DNA of 64,000 nt from Terriglobia bacterium (lineage in GTDB: Bacteria > Acidobacteriota > Terriglobia > JAIQFV01), in contig JAIQFY010000005.1 in assembly GCA_020072965.1 (NCBI GenBank), forward strand, positions 124,001 through 188,000, read 5' to 3'. The notes beneath the pieces are model-generated. The model had not been told where the DNA came from, did not search any database, and saw nothing but the letters and a program-made list of their open reading frames with translations. Positions 35,478 to 44,424 of the stretch are shown piece after piece. The number at the start of each line of letters is the position of its first letter. Position 1 is the first letter of the stretch. Both the position numbers and the translations under genes were made by a program.

Positions 35478-36974
35478 ATGGCAGATTTATCGGTTACTTT
35501 TGCGAAAACCATCAAATCGCCCAACCCATTCTGGCTGGCCTCGGCACCGCCGACCAACTCCGGGTTCCAGGTGATGCGCGCCTTTGATGCTGGCTGGGGG
35601 GGCGCCGTCTGGAAAACGATCGGGGAACCGATCGTCAACACCACTTCCCGCTATTCCTCGATCGATTACAACGGCGTCCGCATGATGGGATTGAATAACA
35701 TTGAACTCATCACCGACCGTCCCATCGAAGATAATCTGCGTGAGATTTACGAAGTGAAGAAACGATTTCCACACCATGCGGTGATTGCGTCGCTGATGGT
35801 GGATTCGAAACGGGAAACCTGGCATGACATTGTCAAGCGCACGGAGGACGCCGGTGCCGACGGGCTGGAACTCAACTTCGGTTGTCCCCATGGCATGAGC
35901 GAGCGTGGGATGGGCAGTGCCGTCGGACAGGTGCCGGAGTATTGTGAAATGATCACCGCCTGGGTCAAGGAAGTCGCCAGGACGCCGGTGCTGATCAAGC
36001 TCACGCCTAATGTGACCAACATTGCGCTGATCGGACGCGCCGCCCGCAAGGGTGGCGCGGATGGTCTTTCCGCGATCAACACCTTTAACTCCATCACCTC
36101 CATCGATCTCGACGATCTGGCCCCTCGACCCAAGGTGTCGGGTAAGAGCGCCCATGGGGGCTATTGCGGCCCTGCGGTCAAACCGATCGCTCTGAACATG
36201 GTGCACACCCTCAATGCCGACCCCGAAATCCGCATCCCGGTCAGCGGGATTGGCGGGATTGCAACGTGGCAGGACGCCGCGGAATTCATCCTCCTCGGCT
36301 GTTCTTCCGTCCAGGTGTGCACGGCGGTGATGCATTACGGCTTTCGAATCGTCGAGGACATGATTGACGGGCTTTCCAACTGGATGGATGAGAAAGGGTT
36401 CAAGACCCTCGATGATTTTCGTGGGGCCTCGATTGCAAGGTTGGAGGATTGGGGCAATCTGGATCTCAACTACAAGATCATCGCGTCAATCGATCCGGAG
36501 AAGTGCATCGGTTGCGATCTCTGTCACATCGCCTGCTGGGATGCGGCCCATCAGTGCATTCACATCGAGGGGGAAGGCAGGGAGGCGCCCACGCGGGTCG
36601 AGAAGGAATCGGCCATGAATTTCCTGGCGCCTCCTGCACATCATCCCCTCCACGTGCATGAGCCTGTTCTCCATTCCCGGGGAATTACGACCCGGTACGT
36701 CGGGCTGAGCGGCAATGGCAGGCAAGGTCAGGCCCCTCCACCGACGACATCCTTGCATTCCTCGACTGAGGATGCTCCCCCTGCATTGCGGTCGAACCGC
36801 GTTCCCTATGTGGACGAGGAGGAATGCGTTGGATGCAACCTTTGCTGGCTGGTCTGCCCCGTGGACAGTTGCATCACCATGAAGGAGGTGCGTACGGGGC
36901 TGCCATTCGAGTCCTTTAATGATCGAACTAAAAGGCTTGCCAAAGTGAGCACTTGCGAGCCGCCGAGCACCTAG
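35478..36974 (+). CDS. preA: Dihydropyrimidine dehydrogenase (NAD+) catalytic subunit PreA, with insertion
   Basis: FMN TIM barrel of the dihydroorotate dehydrogenase family that carries the pyrimidine site. It is 498 residues against about 410-440 usual. Residues 1-335 are the barrel (FWLASAPPTNSG, ELNFGCPHGMSERGMG, LIKLTPNVT, SGIGGIATWQDA). The ferredoxin tail has C343/C346/C349/C353 and C450/C453/C456/C460. About 65-70 residues (372-440, His/Pro/Ser-rich, no Cys) separate the two clusters where the family normally has only a short link. The ATG at 35478 follows GAGGTGG. With preT it forms the reductive pyrimidine pathway's first enzyme. Confidence 0.9.
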   Translation: MADLSVTFAKTIKSPNPFWLASAPPTNSGFQVMRAFDAGWGGAVWKTIGEPIVNTTSRYSSIDYNGVRMMGLNNIELITDRPIEDNLREIYEVKKRFPHHAVIASLMVDSKRETWHDIVKRTEDAGADGLELNFGCPHGMSERGMGSAVGQVPEYCEMITAWVKEVARTPVLIKLTPNVTNIALIGRAARKGGADGLSAINTFNSITSIDLDDLAPRPKVSGKSAHGGYCGPAVKPIALNMVHTLNADPEIRIPVSGIGGIATWQDAAEFILLGCSSVQVCTAVMHYGFRIVEDMIDGLSNWMDEKGFKTLDDFRGASIARLEDWGNLDLNYKIIASIDPEKCIGCDLCHIACWDAAHQCIHIEGEGREAPTRVEKESAMNFLAPPAHHPLHVHEPVLHSRGITTRYVGLSGNGRQGQAPPPTTSLHSSTEDAPPALRSNRVPYVDEEECVGCNLCWLVCPVDSCITMKEVRTGLPFESFNDRTKRLAKVSTCEPPST

Positions 36975-37117
36975 ACACTATGGGCAAGCATGAGAAGGAA
37001 GTCAGAGGTTCCGAGCTTTCCGGGACTTGGCAACGGTTCTGCAAACTCTCACCCTTTCTGCCTCCGCAACTTGTCCTATTTGAGGATTGAAGAGTTCAGC
37101 ATTTAGAGAGAAACCCT

Positions 37118-37639
37118 TTGACCGACTCCATCGAAATCACCCGCGCCACCCGTGGGGATGGGCCTATCCTGCTCACGCTAATCGACGCTCTGGCCGATTT
37201 TGAGAAGCTCCAAAAACCTTCGGGGGAAGCCCGCGTTCGATTGCTGGAACACGGTTTTGGTGAGCGGCCCAGATTCGAAACGTGGCTGGCCCGGGTGGAG
37301 GGTAAAGCGGTCGCTTACGCCCTGGCATTCGAAACCTACTCCTCCTTCTTGGCCCTGCCCACCTTCTACCTGGAGGATCTTTTTGTCCTCCCGGAGTACC
37401 GCAAAAGAAAAATTGGACTCGCCCTTTTTACGTACCTCGTCGAGGAGGCACAACACCGTGGCTGCGGCCGCATGGAATGGGCGGTACTAGATTGGAATAC
37501 AGGGGCCCTCCGTTTTTATGAACGGCTGGGTGCACGCTGGCTGAATGATTGGAAGGTCTATCGGCTCACGCGGGACGACTTTGCGGCAATCGTTGGAACT
37601 TCCCCGCGGGAGATCCCTGGTGCCCGCGGTGATCCCTAA
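37118..37639 (+). CDS. GNAT-family acetyltransferase (diamine acetyltransferase-like)
   Basis: A 173-residue GNAT protein. The layout resembles spermidine/spermine (diamine) acetyltransferases: an N-terminal EITRATRGDGPILLTLIDALADFEKL, then FYLEDLFVLPEYRKRKIGLALFTYLVEEA (acetyl-CoA loop) and RMEWAVLDWNTGALRFYERLGA. No ATG is placed suitably; the start is taken as the TTG at 37118, with AGAGAAA before it. Its stop overlaps by four bases the stop of the converging phosphatase gene. The amine substrate is inferred only from family. Confidence 0.85.
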   Translation: MTDSIEITRATRGDGPILLTLIDALADFEKLQKPSGEARVRLLEHGFGERPRFETWLARVEGKAVAYALAFETYSSFLALPTFYLEDLFVLPEYRKRKIGLALFTYLVEEAQHRGCGRMEWAVLDWNTGALRFYERLGARWLNDWKVYRLTRDDFAAIVGTSPREIPGARGDP

Positions 37640-38868
37640 GAGCGCTTGATGTTCATCAGCGTCATGTCGTCATGAGGTTTCGCATTTCCACAGAACGAGA
37701 GCACGTCGGCAATGAGAGCGTGAATGAGTTGATCTTCTGACAAATCGCGCCGTGCTTTGAGGAACGCCGTCAGTCTCGTCTCACCGTATTCAACGTCCTC
37801 CGTATTAAATGCCTCAGTGACACCATCAGTGAAGAGAAGCAGGCGATCTCCGGATGCCAGTTGGGCGGGGCTGTCAGAGAAAGAGGACTGACGATTGATT
37901 CCCAGGGGAATGGATGTGGCGGGGAGGCGTTCCATGGACTGGTCATGACGGATCACAAACGGCGGGTTATGGCCGGCGTTGACGTAGCGAATCTCGCCGG
38001 TTGCCGGGGTGAGTTCACCGTAGAAGAAGGTCACCAGGCTGTTGGAGGGTATATTGGTGCAGAGATACTCGTTGAGTTTTGAGATCAAATTGGAGCCGCG
38101 GAACCCCGCCGTAATGAGCGTGCGAAGACTGCCTTGCAGGAGGGCCATGAGTAACGCGGCCGGCATCCCCTTGCCCGCCACATCACCAATGACAAAGCCT
38201 ATGGTGTTTTTGTCCAGTTCAATAATATCGAAATAGTCCCCACCGACCGTGTTTGCAGGCCGCATGTGACAATGAATGGAAATGCCCTCCTGTGCGTAGG
38301 GTTTCGACGGGACAAGGCCCAGTTGGATCTGCCTCGCAATCTCCAGGTCGCCTTTAAGGTCCAGCTTGTCCCGTAATTCCATGCACAGGAGAGCGATCAG
38401 AAGCACGATCGAGATGAACCACCAGGCCTTCCCCGAAGTCCCGGGCACAAGAACGGCAACCCTGCCGTTGCTTATGGTTTCGACGAGGCCCAGGAGCAGG
38501 GTGAGGATTGCGACGGCAAAGGCAATTCGTCGAGGCGGACTGAGCCGGTAGGCCAGTGCCTGGAAGATTCTCCAAAAAGCCGTTGGGTAACGTTTGTACC
38601 AGCGAAGAGGCCGCAGGGAATCAAAGTCGATCTCCCGGGTAAAATAGTTGAACGTCTCGCGAGTGTCGTGTTGAACCAGTTTACGAAGGTCATGGCCAGT
38701 GACATCCTTGGTGAAAAGGTCCCTGAGATTCCAGTACGCTGTATCCACGCGGCGATTCCCGGTCGGGCCCTTTCGCTCCCTTTTCGGAGCCCTTACCGTC
38801 TCTTTGAATTGACCGGCAAAGTCCGAAAGCCGTTGTCGCATGTCCGCAAATTCATCTTTGAAGGTCAT
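37636..38868 (-). CDS. SpoIIE/RsbU-type serine phosphatase with membrane segment
   Basis: PP2C-like phosphatase that probably dephosphorylates an anti-sigma-factor antagonist. It is 410 residues. A charged N-terminal region (1-115) is followed by two hydrophobic helices (about 120-170: IAFAVAILTLLLGLVETI and WWFISIVLLIALLCMEL). The catalytic domain is next, with GDYFDIIELDKNTIGFVIGDVAGKGMPAALLMA and LLLFTDGVTEAFN supplying metal-binding Asp residues. No HAMP, PAS or receiver domain is present. The ATG at 38868 is chosen over a TTG at 38898. No anti-sigma partner lies next to it. Confidence 0.92.
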   Translation of the reverse strand: MTFKDEFADMRQRLSDFAGQFKETVRAPKRERKGPTGNRRVDTAYWNLRDLFTKDVTGHDLRKLVQHDTRETFNYFTREIDFDSLRPLRWYKRYPTAFWRIFQALAYRLSPPRRIAFAVAILTLLLGLVETISNGRVAVLVPGTSGKAWWFISIVLLIALLCMELRDKLDLKGDLEIARQIQLGLVPSKPYAQEGISIHCHMRPANTVGGDYFDIIELDKNTIGFVIGDVAGKGMPAALLMALLQGSLRTLITAGFRGSNLISKLNEYLCTNIPSNSLVTFFYGELTPATGEIRYVNAGHNPPFVIRHDQSMERLPATSIPLGINRQSSFSDSPAQLASGDRLLLFTDGVTEAFNTEDVEYGETRLTAFLKARRDLSEDQLIHALIADVLSFCGNAKPHDDMTLMNIKRS

Positions 38869-39140
38869 GTTCTGCCTCAAACGAGAAAAGGACCCCAATC
38901 TTGAAGTATTCGCCCAATTGTGATTAGATTAACAAAGGGAGTCAATCGAATTGGAGAGGATGGGCGCCTATCGACAAACAGAGAGCAATGTCAATTTTGT
39001 AGGAATTAGACGATCTTGTCCTGCTTAAACTTTCTCACCTCCCTCCTGTATAAAGCCATAGAGAGTCAACACGTCTCAAGAGTGAAGTGTATTTCCGTTT
39101 CGCTCTATGAATCTTCAGGCTGGGGACAAGGAGGCTGACA

Positions 39141-40964
39141 ATGAGATTTACTTCCCTTCTTAAATATGCCGTGATTGTGGGCTTTCTTTGCACATTACTT
39201 CCTTCAATCCAATTCCTCCGCGGCCGCGAACTTCAGCAGCCCACGCCCCCGGGGACTATTCGCATCCGCGTGACCCTGATTCCGGTCAACGTCCGGGTGA
39301 CCGACAAGGATGATCATCCTGTCCTCGATCTGAAGAAAGAGGATTTCATCGTGCTGGAGAACGGGGTGCGCCAGGACATCCGGCACTTCTCTCTGGAAAC
39401 GTTCACGGCGGCTGCGCCCCAGGCCTCGGAGAAACCTCTCCTTCGAAAAGTTCCCCGGCTGGAACTGGCGCCCCAGACGGCAAGAACATTTTTGATCCTG
39501 CTCGGCCGGGGTCGGCTGGAACGGCCTTTCAAGGGTGTTGATGCCCTGATCCAGTTCGTGCGAAACGATCTTCTGCCTTCGGATCGCGTGGCGGTGTTTG
39601 CCTACAATCGCGCCACCGATTTTACGACCGACCACGAACAGATCGCCCAGGTGCTCGAGCGCTTTAAGAAGATCCATGAAAGGATCGAATCGCACCTGGA
39701 ACTTCGTTTCAGCGGGCTCGCCGCCATATACGGAAGCAAGGAGATTCCGAAATCGTTTCAGCCCGATATCGACAAGATCTTTGAGGTTCCCGGGGCCCTC
39801 GCTTCCCGGCAGGTTCCACCGGGGCGCATAACTGAATCGGGCCAGCTGGCGAAGGATTCAAGCCAGACGAGCGATACCCTGCAGCGGATCGAGGCGAACA
39901 ACGCCGTTGGAGCCACCGTTTCCCCGGTGTCACCCTTCGACCAACTTCTGGCCAATGCCCTCACTGACCTGCCCTTCGAGGAGTACGTGAGTACGAACGC
40001 CATGACTATGCAGGATCTCCAGAACATGTACACATCGATCGAATACCTCCGGTACATTGAAGGGGAGAAGCACCTGCTGTTTTTCTCGGAGAACGGGCTA
40101 TTCCTTCCCCGCATGGAAAATGATAAGAGCATCGCCGCCATGGCGAATGATGCCCGCGTGTCGATCGACACCTTCCAGACCGGCGGGGTGTATCTCAATC
40201 CCAGTTTTGGCGCGAGCACTGGGGCTTTACCGCGCCGTATCCAGGGTCCGGGCAATGCGAATCCGCAGCAAATGAACCTAGGGAGTGCCAGCCGGACCTT
40301 TGCACTCTCCTCACTGCGCAATATTTCCCAAATGACCGGGGGTCTGGCCTCCATTCATGAAAACATCTCCAACGCCCTGGCACGCGTGAATGAAGTGACC
40401 CGGGGGGAATATCTGTTAGGATACTATCCCCAAAACAACAACTGGAACGGACAGTACCGGCGCATCACTGTGCGGGTTAACCGTCCTGATATAAAAGTCT
40501 CCTTCCGGCACGGGTACTATGCCCACGAGACCCTGGAGCCGTTTGACCGCGAGGCATTTCTTTCTTACAGCCGCATCACAGCGGCCGCCGGGTACTCCCA
40601 GGATGTCAAGGACCTTCCATTCAAGGTGGAGACAAGAGAAGACAGGTCTACGCCGGATTACCCGCAGGTCTTGATCAATATGAAGGTTGATGCGTCACGG
40701 GTTCCATTCCAAACCGTGAACGGTCTCCACAAAGGAAAACTTTACATTACCATTTTTTATGGGGATTCGAAGGGGAGGACCCTGGGGGACCAGTGGGAAA
40801 CTCTGGAAATGAACCTGCGCGAAGAAACCTATCAGCGGGTCATGAAAGAAGGCATCCCGTTCTCGATGCGCGTTCCGATAGAGGTTCCCAACCAGAACCT
40901 CCGGGTCATCGTCTACAACTACAACAACGACAAGGTAGGAAGTTTATTTGCGAAGGTCCGTTAG
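39141..40964 (+). CDS. Acidobacterial VWFA-related secreted protein
   Basis: A 607-residue exported protein with a signal peptide (about 1-28) and the opening IRVRVTLIPVNVRVTDKDDHPVLDLKKEDFIVLENGVRQDI, the hallmark of the VWFA-related acidobacterial domain family. A VWA-like region follows (FLILLGRGRLERPFKGVDAL, then RVAVFAYNRATDF). The canonical DxSxS metal site is not intact (it reads LGRGRLE). The C-terminal 100 residues look like a beta-rich domain (LYITIFYGDSKGRTLGDQW). The ATG follows AAGGAGG. Function is unknown; the family is a useful taxonomic sign for Acidobacteriota. Confidence 0.85.
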   Translation: MRFTSLLKYAVIVGFLCTLLPSIQFLRGRELQQPTPPGTIRIRVTLIPVNVRVTDKDDHPVLDLKKEDFIVLENGVRQDIRHFSLETFTAAAPQASEKPLLRKVPRLELAPQTARTFLILLGRGRLERPFKGVDALIQFVRNDLLPSDRVAVFAYNRATDFTTDHEQIAQVLERFKKIHERIESHLELRFSGLAAIYGSKEIPKSFQPDIDKIFEVPGALASRQVPPGRITESGQLAKDSSQTSDTLQRIEANNAVGATVSPVSPFDQLLANALTDLPFEEYVSTNAMTMQDLQNMYTSIEYLRYIEGEKHLLFFSENGLFLPRMENDKSIAAMANDARVSIDTFQTGGVYLNPSFGASTGALPRRIQGPGNANPQQMNLGSASRTFALSSLRNISQMTGGLASIHENISNALARVNEVTRGEYLLGYYPQNNNWNGQYRRITVRVNRPDIKVSFRHGYYAHETLEPFDREAFLSYSRITAAAGYSQDVKDLPFKVETREDRSTPDYPQVLINMKVDASRVPFQTVNGLHKGKLYITIFYGDSKGRTLGDQWETLEMNLREETYQRVMKEGIPFSMRVPIEVPNQNLRVIVYNYNNDKVGSLFAKVR

Positions 40965-40976
40965 TTGAAATAAGGT

Positions 40977-42095
40977 CTAACGTTTCCGGGAACCAGAAGG
41001 CCTGGATCCGTGACGGGAGGAAGGCTTCCTGACCTTTTTGGGCTCCGAAGTCGGGGCCTTGGCCGCCTTCAGCGCGTCGACGTCCGCCTTGAGTTTTGGA
41101 AGTCCACGCCAGAGGGCGTTGATCACCTTGTACTCGTCGAGTGGGATGGCCGGAATTCCCCAGACTACTTGTCCTTCGCGGATGATCTTGCCGGGAAGGA
41201 TCCCGCCTTTGCTTCCCACCACGGCCCCGCGTTTGACCCGGGCATGATCTCCCATCCCGACCTGACCACCAATGACACAGTGATCTTCAATGACCGTTCC
41301 GCCTGAAATCCCGGTCTGCGCGGCGATGACTACATCTTCGCCGATTTCTACGTTGTGGGCAATTTGGACGAGATTATCGATCTTGGTCCCGCGGCCGATG
41401 CGAGTGGCATCGAGCGCCCCGCGGTCGATGGTAGTGTTCGCGCCGATTTCCACATCATCTCCGATCACCACAGTCCCCACCTGGGGAAACTTCTCGTAAC
41501 GTCCTTCGTGCGGGACAAATCCGAACCCATCGCTGCCGATGACTGCGCCGGCATGCACCACGCACCGGGCGCCGAGAGTAACGTCGTGGTAAAGCATCAC
41601 GCCGGGGAAGATCCGGCACTCTTCTCCCAGGGTCACACCTGCTCCCACAAAGGTTCCCGCCCCAATCTCACATCGCCGGCCAATGAAGGCCCCATCATCA
41701 ATGACCACGTGGGCCCCGACGGCCACATTCGCGCCCAGTCGGACCGTGGGGGCGATCTGAGCAGTCGGATTAATCCCTTTACATATCGCGGGCCTGGGAT
41801 GAAACAAAGCGACGGCTTGCGCAAATGCCAGCCGGGGGTTGCGGACCAGGATAAGGGCCTTTGGCATTCCATCCGATTTCGAAGAGCTGGGAATCCTGTC
41901 CGTCAAGGATTCAGCCAGGATGACCGCCCCGGCTGTCCCCCCGAGGGCTCGCCCCAGATTCTTCTCTGAATCAACCCACACTACCGTGCCGGATTTGGGA
42001 TTTTCCAGCGAGGAAACGCCATCCACCGTTTGGGAAGCAAGGCCCAAGACTTTCCCCCTGACTCGGTCAGCGAGCTCTCTAACAGTTATTCTCAC
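40977..42095 (-). CDS. lpxD: UDP-3-O-acylglucosamine N-acyltransferase
   Basis: Adds the N-linked hydroxyacyl chain to UDP-3-O-acylglucosamine in lipid A synthesis. It is 372 residues. An N-terminal uridine-binding domain (1-100) is followed by left-handed beta-helix hexapeptide repeats (about 105-310) that include the catalytic His in [12 protein letters not shown] and the family's GSDGFGF. A 40-residue basic tail ([20 protein letters not shown]) extends beyond the usual end. With lpxC at 56390 it shows a lipid A-bearing outer membrane. It converges with the VWFA gene, 12 nt apart. Confidence 0.95.
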   Translation of the reverse strand: MRITVRELADRVRGKVLGLASQTVDGVSSLENPKSGTVVWVDSEKNLGRALGGTAGAVILAESLTDRIPSSSKSDGMPKALILVRNPRLAFAQAVALFHPRPAICKGINPTAQIAPTVRLGANVAVGAHVVIDDGAFIGRRCEIGAGTFVGAGVTLGEECRIFPGVMLYHDVTLGARCVVHAGAVIGSDGFGFVPHEGRYEKFPQVGTVVIGDDVEIGANTTIDRGALDATRIGRGTKIDNLVQIAHNVEIGEDVVIAAQTGISGGTVIEDHCVIGGQVGMGDHARVKRGAVVGSKGGILPGKIIREGQVVWGIPAIPLDEYKVINALWRGLPKLKADVDALKAAKAPTSEPKKVRKPSSRHGSRPSGSRKR

Positions 42096-42302
42096 CGGGA
42101 CCTCTCAAAGTCGTTAGGGATTCGGTTGAGAACTGGTGAAGGTCATGTTCACGCAGGATCAATGGGATGAGAGAGTGGATCCAGAGGAGATGTCATTCCG
42201 CCACAATGACACAGCTGGAAATGGAAGAATTGTTCAGAGATTTCCAAACCCATCCCGCGATGTAGACCCTGTCCCTCCTGGAGCGGGCCTTGTTGGAACT
42301 TG

Positions 42303-42875
42303 CTATTTCTTCTTTGCGACCCCGGGTTCGAAGCACCGCCGGCATCTGGCCTCGTACATGCCCTTGGCCCCCACCACGACGCGTTCGTCGCTCTCGATCA
42401 AGCGCTGCGTATGCATGGCAGGGTTTCCGCATCGCATACAGATGGCTAGCGTTTTGGTGACCTCCTCGGAAATGGCCATCAGGATCGGCATCGGCTCGAA
42501 CGGTTTGCCGAGATAGTCGGTGTCCAATCCCGCGACGATGACTCGCTTGCCCATATCAGCCAGCGTATCGGCCACCCGGGGCAGGTCATCGCCAAGGAAC
42601 TGCCCTTCATCGATTCCTACGACCTCGGTCCTGGCATCAGTTCGTTGAAGAATCTCCTTGGCATCACTCACGAGTTCGGCCCGGATCCTCACATCACTGT
42701 GGGAGTATATGTGTTCTTCGCTGTACCGCGCATCGATCTTCGGCTTGAAAATCTGAACACGCTGTTGGGCAATTTCAGCGCGACGGAGCCTCCGGATCAG
42801 TTCCTCGCTCTTGCCTGAAAACATGCACCCGCAGATGACTTCAATCCAACCGATATTTCCTTTGGTAACGTTCAT
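42303..42875 (-). CDS. tdk: Thymidine kinase
   Basis: Phosphorylates thymidine with ATP for salvage. It is 190 residues, the type II (bacterial/human TK1-like) form. The P-loop is [11 protein letters not shown] (about 16-26), the Walker B-like/DEGQFL segment carries the catalytic Glu ([13 protein letters not shown]), and the C-terminal zinc site uses CMRCG and CRRC. Twelve bases separate it from the DUF84 gene upstream on the same strand, and a deoxyribosyltransferase-like gene follows that, so the three form a nucleotide-salvage group. Confidence 0.96.
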   Translation of the reverse strand: MNVTKGNIGWIEVICGCMFSGKSEELIRRLRRAEIAQQRVQIFKPKIDARYSEEHIYSHSDVRIRAELVSDAKEILQRTDARTEVVGIDEGQFLGDDLPRVADTLADMGKRVIVAGLDTDYLGKPFEPMPILMAISEEVTKTLAICMRCGNPAMHTQRLIESDERVVVGAKGMYEARCRRCFEPGVAKKK

Positions 42876-42887
42876 TTAGGAAGCCTC

Positions 42888-43460
42888 TCATAAGTAAGCG
42901 CGCGGATTATAAAACGGTGCAAACGCATTCAGCAATGCTATTTTGAAGGCGTCTTTGCGGGAGATCAGGTTCCGGGTCAGAATCCCCCATGTCCCTTCAT
43001 TGCTGCGGACATCACGACGGTTCGAAAATTCGTCGATCACCTCTGCCAGCTCGCGTCCTTCGTCGACCACTTCACGGGCGATGGAGGTGGGAAGGACAAT
43101 CATCCCACTGGCACCGAACGCTCCACGCGTGCCGTCGCTCACGTAAGCCCAGTTTTGGAGAAAGCAATGCCGGCCTTCGTTTTCCCGGACGATCAGAAGA
43201 CCTCCCTCCATACCCAGGTAGTAGTCCGCCCGGATATTCTCCAAGCGGAGCATGTGGCCCAGGTTCTGGGTTCGATTGCGGGCGCCCTCCATCAACTCAT
43301 CGTGGGTAAGAGGCATGGCCGAGACGCCACTGGGCGTCTCCCGCTCGAGGAATTCCAACTCACCCCTGTTGTCAATTAGACGCCGGCTGTTCAAGACGCC
43401 GCATACTTCCCTGGCCGCCTCAACCTTGGGTGCGCGAGTGGATCCGATGGCAATCAACAT
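42888..43460 (-). CDS. DUF84/YjjX-type inosine/xanthosine triphosphatase
   Basis: House-cleaning NTPase that hydrolyses non-canonical purine triphosphates such as ITP and XTP. It is 190 residues from the ATG at 43460. It begins MLIAIGSTRAPKVEAAREV, the ITPase-fold opening. Later come PLTHDELMEGARNRTQN (typical P-x-x-x-x-E-x-x-x-G-A-xx-R), YYLGMEGGL and NEGTWGILTRNLISRKDAF (the G-x-x-T-x-x-x-x-R-x-x family ending). The frame is open upstream to 43547, but that part is repeat-derived (43502..43590) and is not counted. Confidence 0.88.
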   Translation of the reverse strand: MLIAIGSTRAPKVEAAREVCGVLNSRRLIDNRGELEFLERETPSGVSAMPLTHDELMEGARNRTQNLGHMLRLENIRADYYLGMEGGLLIVRENEGRHCFLQNWAYVSDGTRGAFGASGMIVLPTSIAREVVDEGRELAEVIDEFSNRRDVRSNEGTWGILTRNLISRKDAFKIALLNAFAPFYNPRAYL

Positions 43461-43501
43461 GGGATGAGCATGGTTCGTGATCAATTTTCTCCCGGTGGGG
43501 G

Positions 43502-43590
43502 AGTCAGAAATCAGAAGTCGGAAGTCAGAAATCAGAAGTCTGAACATCGCTCATTTCTCGTCTGACATCGGACTTCTGACATCGGACTTC
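43502..43590. repeat. Inverted word repeat (GAAGTCAG family), copy 2
   Basis: Left arm of tandem AGTCAGAAATCAGAAGTCGG words (43502..43541) and right arm of TCTGACATCGGACTTC words (43561..43590), able to fold into a long hairpin. It uses the same words as 17686..17816 and fills the gap between the DUF84 gene and the gene before it. Confidence 0.65.
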
Positions 43591-43593
43591 AAT

Positions 43594-44091
43594 TCATTTA
43601 CTGGAAAACTCCTTCAAATCTAGTCTCGGCTCCCCGTACTTCTTTTGGAGGAACCTTCGCAATTCAGAAAAATTCGGAAGGATCAACTCGGCACAGCCAA
43701 GAATCCAACCACTGATATTTTCCAACGGAAGGTGGGTGACCAGATATATGGGAATGGACCGGTTAAATGCCACCGTCAATTCTCCCTGCGTGCCTCCCCC
43801 CTTGACCACGTGCTCATCCCAGTTGCAGATGACGTAGCTTGCCCGGCTGGTCAAAACCTCGAGATCATGCGCGATGATTCGACGCACCGTGGCCCGAAAC
43901 CGATCGGGATCGCTGGTTTTCCATGCACGAAACGATTCATAGGTCTCTGCCCCCACCAACTGCGGGGTCGCTTCAGCGGGATCATAAACTTCGTGTCGGA
44001 GGGTCTCGGCCAGAAACGGTTTTAACGCAGCACGCCAGGCACGGCCGCCGTCAGGAGAGTTTTCGATTGAGCCAGAAAGGTAAGCAAGCAT
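43594..44091 (-). CDS. Nucleoside 2-deoxyribosyltransferase-like protein
   Basis: A 165-residue protein. It starts MLAYLSGSIENSPDGGRAWRAALKPFL, like nucleoside deoxyribosyltransferase-fold proteins (A/G-x-x-G-S-I). Further on, VICNWDEHVVKGGGTQGELTVAF resembles the D...GT.xE segment in which a Glu acts as nucleophile. The middle part RIIAHDLEVLTSRASYVIC also fits that fold. The substrate is unclear; phosphonucleotide or cytokinin-type hydrolysis is also possible for relatives. It lies upstream of the DUF84 and thymidine kinase genes on the same strand, which supports nucleotide metabolism. Confidence 0.65.
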   Translation of the reverse strand: MLAYLSGSIENSPDGGRAWRAALKPFLAETLRHEVYDPAEATPQLVGAETYESFRAWKTSDPDRFRATVRRIIAHDLEVLTSRASYVICNWDEHVVKGGGTQGELTVAFNRSIPIYLVTHLPLENISGWILGCAELILPNFSELRRFLQKKYGEPRLDLKEFSSK

Positions 44092-44424
44092 CGGGGTGTG
44101 TCAGACCGTCGCGAGAAGGTTGCACAACAAAGCAATTGATTCTCGCCCGCCCCTAGAATACTGAAGTGCATTGTTTCTGTAAACTGGAACTTCGACGGAA
44201 ACACGCGATGCTCATGCGGCCACGGAGATCGCAATCCCCAAGGGAGCGAACTAACAGAATGCTTCACCGAAATGTCTTTTTGCGGTGTCCGTCTTGCCTC
44301 CGAACGATGATCTTTCCGCGGCGGATCAGAACCCATCCGATCAGGGTATTGTTCTTAGGGAAGCCCACTTTTCGCTTCAGTGATTGCAGCTTGCGGGAGG
44401 GAAGCTTTGATTCCCGAATCAAGT
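44092..44424. other. Intergenic stretch downstream of the threonine synthase-like gene
   Basis: About 330 nt with no firm gene. A - strand frame of about 55 codons (44264..44431) reads as a basic peptide (LIGWVLIRRGKIIVRRQ) and overlaps the end of the preceding gene, but it could only start at TTG and has no ribosome site, so it is noted and not called. Confidence 0.4.

Noticed and set aside
43461-43547. N-terminal extension of the DUF84 protein (repeated LLISDFR)
   Set aside because: It is translation of the GAAGTCAG repeat, not protein sequence; the fold begins at the ATG at 43460.
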